From: Rhodoferax sp.
GTDB lineage: Bacteria; Pseudomonadota; Gammaproteobacteria; Burkholderiales; Burkholderiaceae_C
DNA: 64,000 bases
Direction of reading: 5' to 3'
NCBI RefSeq assembly: GCF_013297935.1
Contig: NZ_JAAFIX010000004.1
Span: 62,001 to 126,000 of the forward strand
Shown: positions 44,279 through 52,913 of the stretch, piece by piece
How the letters are laid out: each line of letters starts with the position of its first letter
Numbering within the stretch: position 1 is the stretch's first letter
The notes under the pieces: model-generated
Databases searched by the model: none
What the model was told of the DNA's origin: nothing
What the model saw: the letters and a program-made list of their open reading frames with translations, nothing else
Made by a program: the position numbers and the translations under genes

Positions 44279-45382
44279 CTACTGGGCATCGCGCACGGGG
44301 CGCCCGTTAATGGGCTGCACCGGTCGCGCGTTGTTCGGGTAGAGCTGGGTGAAGAGGCGGAGCTGATTGCGGCTGATGCTGACAGGTTGCTTCATCACCA
44401 TCCACAGCACACCTTCCGAGCATGGGGGGGTGGTCAGTGAACCCATGAATTGGTAATAGCGCTGGTCGGCGGGCAAAAGCTCGTTGAGGTTGAGCAGTTC
44501 GCGCGGCATGCGCACCCGGTCGCCGGCGTCCAGCGGCATGTAGGTCCAGACCTTGTCGATCATCGGGTTGGTGGTGCCCGGGTCCAACAAAACGGCCACC
44601 ACCGCCAATTGGCCTTCGTCATTTTTGTGCACCAGGTGCGCCACCATCGCAAAGCGCTTGAAGTTCACGGCCTCTTCAGAGGGCGTGTGAAAGTGGAACT
44701 GCAGCAAGCGGTAGCGTGAGCCCCGCACGCTAATGCTGTTGTCGCCCTGGACATCGACCTGGATGGTGTGCCCGTTGTTCACCACAGTGCCATTGCTGGG
44801 CACATAGTTGAATTGCACCGCCTCGGCCGGGCCTTGTAAGGTCGTGCCGTCTTCAATGTTGATGGGGGACTGCCTCTTGCCCAGCGCACACAGGTTGAAC
44901 TCCGGTTTGAGCTTGCCCCAGGCCTGGGGGCCGGTTTCGCCCTCGTAGGCCCAGTGGACTTCGCCGCCATGGGCATCGCCGGTCGTGGTGGGCATGTCAC
45001 CGCCATGACCGGCGAGGGCAGCGGCACGTGCCTGGATGTATTGGCGGCTGTTGAGATTGTTGTCCCCTTTGCTGCCGCTGCCACTTCCCGCTTTGCTGCT
45101 GCCGGTGGCGGGCGAACCCCCGGCCCCGGGGACTTTGGACACATTGATGAGCAGCTTCTTTTTGCCGGCCACCTCAGTGCCCAGCGCTTCGCGGAGTTGG
45201 TCGCCCACCTCTTTGGGGTTGGAGGCGCTGGTCGCTGAAATTTCCCCCATCACCGGCTTTTTGGCGGGCTTGGCGGCAGCGGGCGGGTCATTGGCGAGTG
45301 CTATGCCTAGGGTCCCCAAAAGCAGCAGGGGGGCCGCACAGTAGCGCAACAGGTGGGCGGGTAGCGAGGGGCGGATGGGCAT
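44279..45382 (-). CDS. alpha-class carbonic anhydrase with long N-terminal extension
   Basis: 367 residues. Signal peptide (APLLLLGTLGIALAN), a ~115-residue low-complexity Lys/Gly/Ser-rich extension, then the alpha-CA domain starting at VHWAYEGETGP. Active-site pieces: RQSPINIEDG, zinc His in LLQFHFHTPSE and third His in MVAHLVHKN, and SLTTPPCSEGV. It hydrates CO2 in the periplasm. The extension is unusual for bacterial alpha-CAs and might anchor the enzyme to the envelope. It lies on the opposite strand between ruvA and ruvB. Confidence 0.93.
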   Translation of the reverse strand: MPIRPSLPAHLLRYCAAPLLLLGTLGIALANDPPAAAKPAKKPVMGEISATSASNPKEVGDQLREALGTEVAGKKKLLINVSKVPGAGGSPATGSSKAGSGSGSKGDNNLNSRQYIQARAAALAGHGGDMPTTTGDAHGGEVHWAYEGETGPQAWGKLKPEFNLCALGKRQSPINIEDGTTLQGPAEAVQFNYVPSNGTVVNNGHTIQVDVQGDNSISVRGSRYRLLQFHFHTPSEEAVNFKRFAMVAHLVHKNDEGQLAVVAVLLDPGTTNPMIDKVWTYMPLDAGDRVRMPRELLNLNELLPADQRYYQFMGSLTTPPCSEGVLWMVMKQPVSISRNQLRLFTQLYPNNARPVQPINGRPVRDAQ

Positions 45383-45563
45383 GTTGTACGCTGCCTTTCA
45401 AGCAAACACGGGTGCAGGTTTCAGGCGCCGGTAGCGGGGCGCACGAAGACGATGCGTTTTCTATCGGCAGTTTGCGCGCTTCACTTGAGCGGCGCAAGCC
45501 GCACGCTATAGTGGGCACCCCGCTTGGGGTTCTTGTTTTTTACTGCTTGGATAGGCCGCTGCT

Positions 45564-46631
45564 GTGAGCATTCAGACCGACGATTTTGCTGTTCCACCAC
45601 CTCCTGCGTCGCGCATGGTGTCGGCGGCGCCTGTGTCCAGCAGTGAAGAGGCCATCGAACGTGCCCTGCGCCCCAAGCTGCTCGACGAATACGTGGGCCA
45701 GGCCAAGGTGCGCGAGCAGCTGGAAATTTTTATCGGTGCCGCCAAAAAGCGCGGGGAGGCGCTGGACCATGTGCTGCTGTTCGGCCCGCCCGGTCTGGGC
45801 AAAACCACGCTCAGCCACATCATTGCCCATGAATTGGGCGTGAACCTGCGCCAGACATCGGGCCCGGTGCTCGAAAAGCCCAAGGACTTGGCAGCGCTGT
45901 TGACCAACCTGGAAAAGAACGACGTTCTCTTCATCGACGAAATTCACCGCCTTTCTGCGGTGGTGGAAGAAATTTTGTACCCCGCGCTGGAGGACTACAA
46001 GATCGACATCATGATCGGCGAGGGCCCGGCCGCCCGCTCCATCAAACTCGATTTACAGCCTTTCACACTGGTGGGCGCCACCACGCGGGCCGGCATGCTG
46101 ACCAACCCGCTGCGCGACCGCTTCGGCATCGTGGCGCGGCTGGAGTTTTATACGAATGAAGAGCTCGCCCGCATCGTCAAACGTAGTGCAGGCTTACTGG
46201 GCGTGCCCATGGACGAAGACGGTGGCTTTGAGATTGCCCGCCGCTCGCGCGGCACCCCGCGTATTGCCAACCGCCTGTTGCGCCGGGTGCGCGACTACGC
46301 CGAAGTCAAGGGCGACGGCAAGATCACGCTCGATATTGCCAACCGCGCACTCGCCATGCTGGACGTTGACCCGCAAGGCTTTGACCTGATGGACCGCAAG
46401 TTGCTGGAGGCCGTCATTCACCGCTTCGACGGCGGCCCCGTAGGGCTGGACAACATTGCGGCCAGCATCGGGGAAGAGCGCGAAACCATTGAAGACGTGA
46501 TCGAGCCTTACCTCATTCAACAAGGCTACCTGCAGCGCACCCCGCGTGGCCGCATTGCCACGCTAGCCGCTTACCGCCACCTGGGGGTGACGGCCCCGGC
46601 CGGGCCGGCGGTGGATTTGTTGGGCGATTAA
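45564..46631 (+). CDS. ruvB: Holliday junction branch migration ATPase RuvB
   Basis: 355 residues. Walker [18 protein letters not shown], Walker [12 protein letters not shown], sensor [20 protein letters not shown], and a C-terminal winged helix ([25 protein letters not shown]). GTG start at 45564. Works with RuvA to migrate junctions in recombination repair. Confidence 0.97.
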   Translation: MSIQTDDFAVPPPPASRMVSAAPVSSSEEAIERALRPKLLDEYVGQAKVREQLEIFIGAAKKRGEALDHVLLFGPPGLGKTTLSHIIAHELGVNLRQTSGPVLEKPKDLAALLTNLEKNDVLFIDEIHRLSAVVEEILYPALEDYKIDIMIGEGPAARSIKLDLQPFTLVGATTRAGMLTNPLRDRFGIVARLEFYTNEELARIVKRSAGLLGVPMDEDGGFEIARRSRGTPRIANRLLRRVRDYAEVKGDGKITLDIANRALAMLDVDPQGFDLMDRKLLEAVIHRFDGGPVGLDNIAASIGEERETIEDVIEPYLIQQGYLQRTPRGRIATLAAYRHLGVTAPAGPAVDLLGD

Positions 46632-46793
46632 GCGAAAGCTCACTGGAGCACTGCTGGTTGTCCCCTGCCGCATTAAGGGGCGCGGTGATGCCAGAATCTC
46701 AAGTAAAGATTTGTAAAATAAATCTAGAACACAGAAAAGCACACTAATCGCCACATCTCTGTGTGGACTTGGTGATGATCACAGGGAATAAAA

Positions 46794-47519
46794 ATGAAGT
46801 CTGCCTATTTGACACTTGGCTTGCCGGGCGATGCGCGAGCAGAAGAGATTCGACAAGCATTTGCGACTGCTCAAGCCAGGTTCACCAAGGAGCATCTGGT
46901 CCAACACCCCGAGGACATGGAACGCCTCTTGTCTATTCGGGAGGCGGCCAAGATACTTTTGAATCCGGAAATGCGGGCCGCCCATGACCGAAAGCTGTTG
47001 GCGAGCTCCGCAACTGCAAAACTTTCGATGCGCTATGTGGAAGAAGCTCCGGAGACTGCTTGGTACCAGCGCCCTGTCTTGATTGGCGCTCTGCTGGTCG
47101 CAGCGCTGTTTTCTACAGGGTTTTATCTGCAGAACAAAAACCAAGAGCGAAAGCGTGAGATTGCGTTGATGGAGTTGGAAAAGCGCAAGATTGAAGAGAA
47201 GGAAGCTCAGCAAAAGCTGGCAGAGGAAGCTAAACGCGAAGAAATGGTTTCGAGATTGAACGCCGAAGCAAAGGCCAACGAAGAAAAACTTCGCCGTGAG
47301 AGCTTGGTCTCCTCTAGAAATGTGGAATACCAAAACTCCCTGGCCCTGTCGCAGCAGAATCAACGCGCCTATCTAGAGCGGTCAGAAGCTCAGCGGAAAG
47401 AGTCTGCCGAAAGAAACGCCAAGTACCAAGCGCAAGCTGAAGCGCAAAGAAATCTGGCAATCGATCAACAGCGCATCCGCAACCTTTGCATGCAAAACTA
47501 CGGAAAACCTTATTGCTGA
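46794..47519 (+). CDS. degenerate J-domain-like membrane protein with coiled coil
   Basis: 241 residues. The N-terminus SAYLTLGLPGDARAEEIRQAFATAQARFTKEHL and ILLNPEMRAAHDRKLL follow the J-domain helix pattern, but the HPD tripeptide needed to stimulate DnaK is not in place. A membrane helix (about 93-111, VLIGALLVAALFSTGFYL) is followed by a long Glu/Lys/Gln-rich coiled coil (115-230) and a C-terminal Cys pair. Function unknown. Lower GC than neighbours. Only short intergenic DNA with no clear features precedes it. Confidence 0.68.
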   Translation: MKSAYLTLGLPGDARAEEIRQAFATAQARFTKEHLVQHPEDMERLLSIREAAKILLNPEMRAAHDRKLLASSATAKLSMRYVEEAPETAWYQRPVLIGALLVAALFSTGFYLQNKNQERKREIALMELEKRKIEEKEAQQKLAEEAKREEMVSRLNAEAKANEEKLRRESLVSSRNVEYQNSLALSQQNQRAYLERSEAQRKESAERNAKYQAQAEAQRNLAIDQQRIRNLCMQNYGKPYC

Positions 47520-47598
47520 AGGTGCGGCTGGGAATAGGACTGCGCTGACGTGTAAGCCGCCCAGTAACGGTGTGCCGGCTCATGTCCCTCGATAAATT

Positions 47599-49323
47599 TC
47601 ATGGCCTGCAGTGGCGGCAGATCAGCAACTGCGCAGCAAAGTAAGTCACCAAAATCGCAAACGGGGCCAGCGGCAAAGGCACCAGGAACTTGTTGACCGC
47701 GATCAGCGCGTCGCTAGCCATGAAGATGCAGGCGCCGGCACCCACCCAGCGGGCAGCGTGGAGCTTGGTGTGTGTGGCGCGCCCGAGGGCTTGGGCGGTC
47801 ATCAGGCAAATCACGGTGATGTAGGCTGCCACGGCGAGTTGCAGCCCCGTATCGGGCAGGTGGCTCCACAACACAGCGTAGACCCCGGCCCCGAAGGCGA
47901 GCACTACGTACAAGGCCCGGCGGTTGGCAAACCAGGGTGCATCTTGTCGGAACAGCGCGATGTAGAACACGTGCGCCACCAGAAACGCCGCCAGGCCGGG
48001 AATGAAGTAGTCGCCCGGCAGCATCAGGAACACGTCGCCCGCCAGTGAAAACACGAGGGCGGTCAGCAACAAAGCGGTAGTTTTTAAGCCAAATGTAGCG
48101 GTAGACCCCGTAGAATAAGCGCGAATAGCTACGAAAATAATAGCAATACTCATCACCAGTGGCTTAGCGATCAGGTGTCCGGGCAGCAAGTCTACGGCGC
48201 TCAGACTGGCCCAAGCCGCAGCCTCCACGGCCACTACCTCCAGAGCGCTCAAGCCGTGCTGCATGAAGCGGCCGATGGCCCAGACCGAGGCGAACAAGGC
48301 GCTGGCGTACAGGGCCGCGTCGGCAAAGCGCAGGCTGTCCGCGACCCACAAAAATGCGGCGACACCCCCTAAAACGACTAAGAACTGCAGCGCTGCAAAC
48401 CACTGCTGCGCCCTGCTGAGCGGCGGATTAAAGGTCTCCACCTGCTCCAGCCGGAAGGCCGGTTTGGGGTGGGCCGCGGCCAGGTCAGCGGGTTGCCAGC
48501 CGGGGGGCATGAACCACACCCGTACCTTGTCGATCCAACGGCGGGTGGCCCAGCTGTCTTTGGCCAGGCCCCAGTACACCTCGGCATTGGCCCACACCGG
48601 GTCCCAGCTGTTGAGCGCGCCGCGGGTGCCGTAGACGCAAGGCTCATCTTCTTCACGGAAGGTGCCAAACAGGCGATCCCAGACCATCAGGATGCCACCG
48701 TAGTTTTTGTCGATGTACGGGTCGTTCACCGCGTGGTGCACCCGGTGATTGCTGGGCGAGCAAAACACCCGGTCAAACCAGCCCAGCTTGCCCACCTGCT
48801 CGGTGTGCACCCAGAACTGGTAGAGCAGGTCGATGAGCGCCACGATGCCAAAAATCAGCGGTGGCACACCGGCCACTGCCATGGGCAGGTAAAACACCCA
48901 GCCGAAAAATGCACCGCTGCTGGTTTGGCGCAGGGCGGTCGAGAGGTTGTAGTGCTGGCTCTGGTGGTGCACCACATGGGCGGCCCAGAATAAGGCCACG
49001 ACGTGACCGGCGCGGTGCAGCCAGTAGTAGCAGAAGTCGTAAAACACCAAGGCCAGCACCACGCCATACCAGGTGCTCCAAAAAGCAAGGTCGGGGTAGA
49101 GCGCTACAGCGTGAAACACCGCCGTATAAATGCCGACGGTGAGTACCTTAGACAGCACCCCCGCCACCTGGCTCAAGATGCCAAGGCTGATGCTGTTGAT
49201 GGCGTCATTGAGCCGGTAGGCGCGGCTGCCGGGCACGCGAGCCGTGGCGCGGCGGCTCCAGGCGAACTCCAGCGCGATCAGCAGAAAAAAAACCGGGGTG
49301 GCGAAAACGATGATTTTGCTCAT
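47599..49323 (-). CDS. fusion: sterol desaturase/fatty-acid hydroxylase + lysoplasmalogenase (YhhN/TMEM86)
   Basis: 574 residues. Residues about 1-300 are a membrane di-iron hydroxylase with the histidine boxes HRAGH, HVVHH and HRVHH. Residues about 340-574 form a polytopic YhhN/TMEM86 domain: HLIAKPLVMS, ALVFSLAGDVFLMLPGDYFIPGLAAFLVAHVFYI and ACIFMASDALIAVNKF, including the conserved Asp pairs. Hydroxylases of this class include alkylglycerol monooxygenase, and YhhN proteins cleave vinyl-ether lysolipids, so the fusion suggests ether-lipid breakdown in the inner membrane (inference). A dispersed repeat encodes AIIFVAIRAYSTGSTATFG in the first loop of the second domain. Confidence 0.88.
   Translation of the reverse strand: MSKIIVFATPVFFLLIALEFAWSRRATARVPGSRAYRLNDAINSISLGILSQVAGVLSKVLTVGIYTAVFHAVALYPDLAFWSTWYGVVLALVFYDFCYYWLHRAGHVVALFWAAHVVHHQSQHYNLSTALRQTSSGAFFGWVFYLPMAVAGVPPLIFGIVALIDLLYQFWVHTEQVGKLGWFDRVFCSPSNHRVHHAVNDPYIDKNYGGILMVWDRLFGTFREEDEPCVYGTRGALNSWDPVWANAEVYWGLAKDSWATRRWIDKVRVWFMPPGWQPADLAAAHPKPAFRLEQVETFNPPLSRAQQWFAALQFLVVLGGVAAFLWVADSLRFADAALYASALFASVWAIGRFMQHGLSALEVVAVEAAAWASLSAVDLLPGHLIAKPLVMSIAIIFVAIRAYSTGSTATFGLKTTALLLTALVFSLAGDVFLMLPGDYFIPGLAAFLVAHVFYIALFRQDAPWFANRRALYVVLAFGAGVYAVLWSHLPDTGLQLAVAAYITVICLMTAQALGRATHTKLHAARWVGAGACIFMASDALIAVNKFLVPLPLAPFAILVTYFAAQLLICRHCRP
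48081..48146 (-). repeat. dispersed Comamonadaceae repeat (copy 9) inside the desaturase-lysoplasmalogenase gene
   Basis: On the gene's own (minus) strand: TTGCTATTATTTTCGTAGCT, ATTCGCGCTTATTCTACG, GGGTCTACCGCTACATTTGGC. Translated in the same frame as the tlyA copy, giving AIIFVAIRAYSTGSTATFGL. Confidence 0.85.
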
Positions 49324-49479
49324 GCGGCATTTTTGCCGAGCAAGCGCTTGGTGCCGATCGGGGGAACCCTAGGCCGCGCTGTGGGCGTGCGTCTATTTCC
49401 GTCCGCGGAAAGTGCGCCACTGGTCTCGGGTGAACCAGCCCGTGACACCGGCGAGCACGAAATAAAAGGCAAACAAAGG

Positions 49480-49854
49480 TCAGTCCACTGCCGGAAAGTG
49501 CCAGACATCGCTGACAACGGCCGACACGCTGATCAAGCACAGCAGCCCGGCGAGCAGGGCCCACAGCAGCGCGAGAAAGCGCTCGACGCCGGTTTTGACG
49601 TTTTCCATGGTGTGCCGGGCTTCCTGCCAGGCATCCGCCGCATCGGCTAACGGGCTTTGGGCTTGGGCTTCTAGCGCCTCAGCCACATTGCCTTGTTGCA
49701 CCAGCGCCGCAAAGTCGCCTTGTTGCGGGCGAGTTGCCCGCTTGCGCCACCAGAGACCCAAGAACACTGCGGCGATGACCGCGACGATGAGGCCCGCATA
49801 CAGCAGTTGGTCTTGCCAAGGGACTGAGCCTGCGTGGAGCACGTAATGGAGCAT
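49480..49854 (-). CDS. small membrane protein, apparently truncated by a TGA at a Trp codon
   Basis: 124 residues: one N-terminal helix (about 17-36, LLYAGLIVAVIAAVFLGLWW), a soluble helical loop (TMENVKTGVERFL) and a second hydrophobic helix (LLALLAGLLCLISVSAV). After the TGA (49480-49482) the same frame continues with PLFAFYFVLAGVTGWFTRDQW to a TAG at 49393. That tail is a membrane helix plus a basic end, the natural completion of the protein, with TGA replacing TGG. Possible rhomboid-like/TM packing is not recognisable; function unknown. Confidence 0.68.
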   Translation of the reverse strand: MLHYVLHAGSVPWQDQLLYAGLIVAVIAAVFLGLWWRKRATRPQQGDFAALVQQGNVAEALEAQAQSPLADAADAWQEARHTMENVKTGVERFLALLWALLAGLLCLISVSAVVSDVWHFPAVD

Positions 49855-49868
49855 GGGGCGCTGGGCCT

Positions 49869-50519
49869 TTAAGTGGTGGTTTCGTCCAGCGTGTCGTCTT
49901 CGAGGTGGCGCGCATCGCCCCAGCCGACCAGGCTCAGGCCATCGGGCGTCCAGAGCAGGCGGTTGATGGCGGCGTTGCCGAGGTGCCAGGTGCGCGCGGC
50001 GTGCAGCTCCTGGCGGGTGGCCAGCCGGTACAGCATGTCCATCACGCCGCCGTGGGCCACCAGCACGATGTGCTCGCCCGGGTGCCGCGCTGCAATGTCG
50101 TCTACGGTGCTGCGCACCCGCTCCAGCAGCTGGGTCGGAGTTTCACCGCCGGGCGGGGCGAAGTGCGGGTCGCGCTGTTTCCAGCGGCGGGACTCGTCGG
50201 GCCACTTCTCGGCAATGTCGGCCCAGGTTTTGCCCTCAAAAGTGCCGAAGCCGCGCTCGCGCAGGCCGGTGTGCAGCTGCACGTCGCGGGCTGCCGGCTT
50301 GGCCGTGTGCCGGGCTATGGCTCGGGCGGTGGTGTGGGCGCGCTGCAGGTCGCTGCTGTAAATGCGGTCAATCACTTCATCGGCCAATGCCGCGCCCACG
50401 CGCTCGGCTTGCCAGAGGCCGTGGTCATTGAGGCCGATGTCGAGTTGACCTTGGATGCGGGTGTCTACATTCCACGCGGTTTCGCCGTGGCGCACGGCAA
50501 TGATGCGGGTGACCGGCAC
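49869..50519 (-). CDS. histidine phosphatase family protein (phosphoglycerate-mutase-like)
   Basis: 216 residues. N-terminal RHG motif IIAVRHGETAWN, RIQGQLDIGLNDHG, YSSDLQRAHTTARAIA, acid residue in GFGTFEGKTWADI, and the second His in VLVAHGGVMDML. Candidates include alpha-ribazole phosphatase or broad-specificity phosphatase; no cobalamin genes adjoin. Its start adjoins the stop of the upstream lipoprotein gene (one base apart). Confidence 0.88.
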   Translation of the reverse strand: MPVTRIIAVRHGETAWNVDTRIQGQLDIGLNDHGLWQAERVGAALADEVIDRIYSSDLQRAHTTARAIARHTAKPAARDVQLHTGLRERGFGTFEGKTWADIAEKWPDESRRWKQRDPHFAPPGGETPTQLLERVRSTVDDIAARHPGEHIVLVAHGGVMDMLYRLATRQELHAARTWHLGNAAINRLLWTPDGLSLVGWGDARHLEDDTLDETTT

Positions 50520-51116
50520 TCAGCGCTCCCCTTTGCCGGCGGGTGGCAGCTCAACCACGACGCGGCGTTTACCGGGGGTGGGGTAGTCCTTGAGCGCGGC
50601 CTCCAGCATGGGCGGCACCAAGTTCAGGGTGTCGCGCCATGGGCCGTCAAACACAGCGGTGGTTTCAAAGTCGACCTGGCTGGTGCTGCTATCGCGCAGT
50701 GTCAGGTGCACCCGGTGGCGGTACCACGGAACTTCGATGGCGGGTGTCAGGGGCCACTCCTCGTAGAGGCGACCATCTGCGCCACGCACCAGGCGGGGCC
50801 GGGGCGGGCGGTAGTGCGGGTTGCGAATGTTGTCCACACCCAGGCTCACTTGGGCGAGATAGCGGCCGCTGGTGTCATTGCGGGTCAGGCCGATGCGTTC
50901 CAAAGCCTCTTGGGCCAGGCTCTCCAGGGTGTCCTGAAAATCGGTGTTTTGCTGCTGCGAGGGCAGGCGATCGAAGCGGAACTCCGCGCCGCCGGAGGCC
51001 AGGCCCGCGCCGGCAAAGCTCTGCACATCGCTGTCGATCATGCGGGGCATCGAGCAAGCGCTCAGCAGCGCCAGCAAGATCAGCATCAAAAACCGTTGTA
51101 GCCCACGTGGAATCAT
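50520..51116 (-). CDS. DUF4136-like lipoprotein
   Basis: 198 residues. Signal with lipobox LLSAC (Cys about 21). The mature part contains DSDVQSFAG, YLAQVSLGVDN, and a conserved Tyr/Arg-rich core (IEVPWYRHRVHLTLRDS) of the type seen in DUF4136 envelope lipoproteins. Function unknown; predicted periplasmic or outer-membrane. Family call is tentative. Confidence 0.62.
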   Translation of the reverse strand: MIPRGLQRFLMLILLALLSACSMPRMIDSDVQSFAGAGLASGGAEFRFDRLPSQQQNTDFQDTLESLAQEALERIGLTRNDTSGRYLAQVSLGVDNIRNPHYRPPRPRLVRGADGRLYEEWPLTPAIEVPWYRHRVHLTLRDSSTSQVDFETTAVFDGPWRDTLNLVPPMLEAALKDYPTPGKRRVVVELPPAGKGER

Positions 51117-51134
51117 CGCAATGTGCTCCTGAAT

Positions 51135-52103
51135 TTATAGCGAAACGACCTGCATCCCGGGCAGGCCTGCCAGACCCGGCAGGGTGGGGGTGGGCAGGTC
51201 TTCGGCATCAAAAGCCTTGTCACCGTTCTCGTCCGCAATACCGGTGGGGCGGATGTTTTTGAAGTCGTGCTTGGTGTGGTCCATCAGGTGCGAGGGCACC
51301 ACGTTTTGCAGCGCGGTGAACATGGTTTCCGCACGGCCGGGATATTGCTTTTCCCAGTCGCGCAGCATGTTGCCGATCTGTACCCGTTGCAGGTTGGTCT
51401 GGCTGCCGCACAGGCTGCAGGGGATGATGGGGAACTCGCGGTGGGCCGCCCAGCGGATCAGGTCTTTCTCGGCCACATAGGCCAGCGGGCGGATGACGAC
51501 AAACTCGCCGTTGTCGCTGGTGAGCTTGGGGGGCATGCCCTTGAGCTTGCCGCCGAAAAACATGTTCAAAAAGAAGGTCTGCAACATGTCGTCGCGGTGG
51601 TGGCCCAGCGCGAGCTTGTTGCACTTGAGCTTGCGCGCCACGTTGTACAAAATGCCCCGGCGCAAGCGGCTGCACAGGCTGCACATGGTCTTGCCTTCGG
51701 GGATGTTGCGCTTGACGATGGAGTAGGTGTCCTGCGTCTCAATGTGGAACTCCACCCCCAGTTTGGTCAGGTACTCGGGCAGGATGTGCTCGGGAAAGCC
51801 GGGCTGTTTCTGGTCGAGGTTGACCGCCACGATCTCGAAGTTGATGGGCGCGCGCTGCTGCATTTTGAGCAGGATGTCGAGCATGCCGTAGCTGTCTTTG
51901 CCACCCGACATGCAGACCATCACGCGGTCGCCCTCTTCAATCATGTTGAAGTCCATGATGGCCTGGCCGACCTGGCGGCACAGGCGCTTTTCGAGCTTGT
52001 GGGTTTCGCGCTCGATCTTCAGTTCTTTCTGGCGCGCAGCTGCGGCTTCGGTGGCGTCGGCCACGTCGGTGGGGGTGTCTTCTTCAATCCAGGTGGCGTT
52101 CAT
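51135..52103 (-). CDS. ttcA: tRNA 2-thiocytidine(32) synthetase TtcA
   Basis: 322 residues. PP-loop [13 protein letters not shown], Fe-S cysteines in [11 protein letters not shown] and IPCSLCGSQ. It thiolates C32 of certain tRNAs using an iron-sulfur cluster. ATG 52103 chosen because upstream frame residues are not conserved. Downstream of folB-like genes in the same direction. Confidence 0.94.
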   Translation of the reverse strand: MNATWIEEDTPTDVADATEAAAARQKELKIERETHKLEKRLCRQVGQAIMDFNMIEEGDRVMVCMSGGKDSYGMLDILLKMQQRAPINFEIVAVNLDQKQPGFPEHILPEYLTKLGVEFHIETQDTYSIVKRNIPEGKTMCSLCSRLRRGILYNVARKLKCNKLALGHHRDDMLQTFFLNMFFGGKLKGMPPKLTSDNGEFVVIRPLAYVAEKDLIRWAAHREFPIIPCSLCGSQTNLQRVQIGNMLRDWEKQYPGRAETMFTALQNVVPSHLMDHTKHDFKNIRPTGIADENGDKAFDAEDLPTPTLPGLAGLPGMQVVSL

Positions 52104-52143
52104 AGGTTTCTTTCTCGTTGCGCGGGGCCGGTGGCAGGGGGGT

Positions 52144-52515
52144 TCACCACTGCCCGGTTTCCATGCGGATGGCAACTTCACAGTCTTCAAATATTTCCAG
52201 TTTGGCGATCTTGACCCGCACGCCCAGCACGCCGGGAAGTTGCATCAGGCGGTGGGCCAGTTTGCCGATCAGGGTTTCGAGCAGGTTCACATGCTCGGCG
52301 GTGCACTCGCTGATGATGATCTGGCGCACCTTGCGGTAGTCCAGCACGTGGTTGATGTCATCGTCAGTGGGCAGCAGGGGCTGGGTGCCCAGGCTGAGTT
52401 CAGCATCGACCTGAATCGGCTGGGGTGCGAGTTTTTCAGACTCCAGAATGCCCAGGTTGGCGTCGAAACGCAGCCCCGTGAGGGTCAGGGTCTGTTGACC
52501 GGTATGGGCCTTCAT
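52144..52515 (-). CDS. dihydroneopterin aldolase-like protein (FolB/FolX type), gene 2
   Basis: 123 residues, one FolB fold: [57 protein letters not shown] and the C-terminal [17 protein letters not shown]. The Lys of IAKLE and the Glu of the first loop match the catalytic positions. Start overlaps the stop of the next folB-like gene (ATGA-type). Whether it is the aldolase or the epimerase cannot be decided from sequence alone. Confidence 0.8.
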   Translation of the reverse strand: MKAHTGQQTLTLTGLRFDANLGILESEKLAPQPIQVDAELSLGTQPLLPTDDDINHVLDYRKVRQIIISECTAEHVNLLETLIGKLAHRLMQLPGVLGVRVKIAKLEIFEDCEVAIRMETGQW

Positions 52516-52913
52516 GCGTTCATGCCTTTCATGCGGAACACTTCAACGCCTACGCCCGCACAGTCGGGATAGACATCTGGTTTTTGGGTGGACAGGCGCA
52601 CGGCGCGCACCTGCGGGTGGGCCAGCAGTTGCTGCACCAATTCGTCACACAAGGTTTCTTGCAGCTCTACGTGGCCGCGCGCAATGCGTTTGGCAATCAG
52701 CTCGCGCACAAAGTCGTAGTCCACCACTTCGGAGAGCTGGTCGGCGGTCGGTGTGCTGCCTTCATAGGGCACAAACAACTCCACATTGAAGATGAGCCGC
52801 TGCGTAACGCCTTTCTCAAAGGCATGCGCGCCGATGTGCACTTGCACCGTGTGGTCGCGCAAAAAGAGGCGGCGGCATTCGAGTGCCAGGGTGACAAACA
52901 AATCGTGGCTCAT
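52512..52913 (-). CDS. dihydroneopterin aldolase-like protein (FolB/FolX type), gene 1
   Basis: 133 residues, again one FolB fold: LFLRDHTVQVHIGAHAFEKGVTQRLIFNVELFVPY, DYDFVRELIAKRIARGHVELQETLCDELVQQLL, and STQKPDVYPDCAGVGVEVFR with a Lys in the catalytic position. Clearly diverged from gene 2. Its start overlaps the upstream reductase stop, making a tightly coupled reductase-FolB-FolB unit for pterin metabolism. Confidence 0.8.
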   Translation of the reverse strand: MSHDLFVTLALECRRLFLRDHTVQVHIGAHAFEKGVTQRLIFNVELFVPYEGSTPTADQLSEVVDYDFVRELIAKRIARGHVELQETLCDELVQQLLAHPQVRAVRLSTQKPDVYPDCAGVGVEVFRMKGMNA

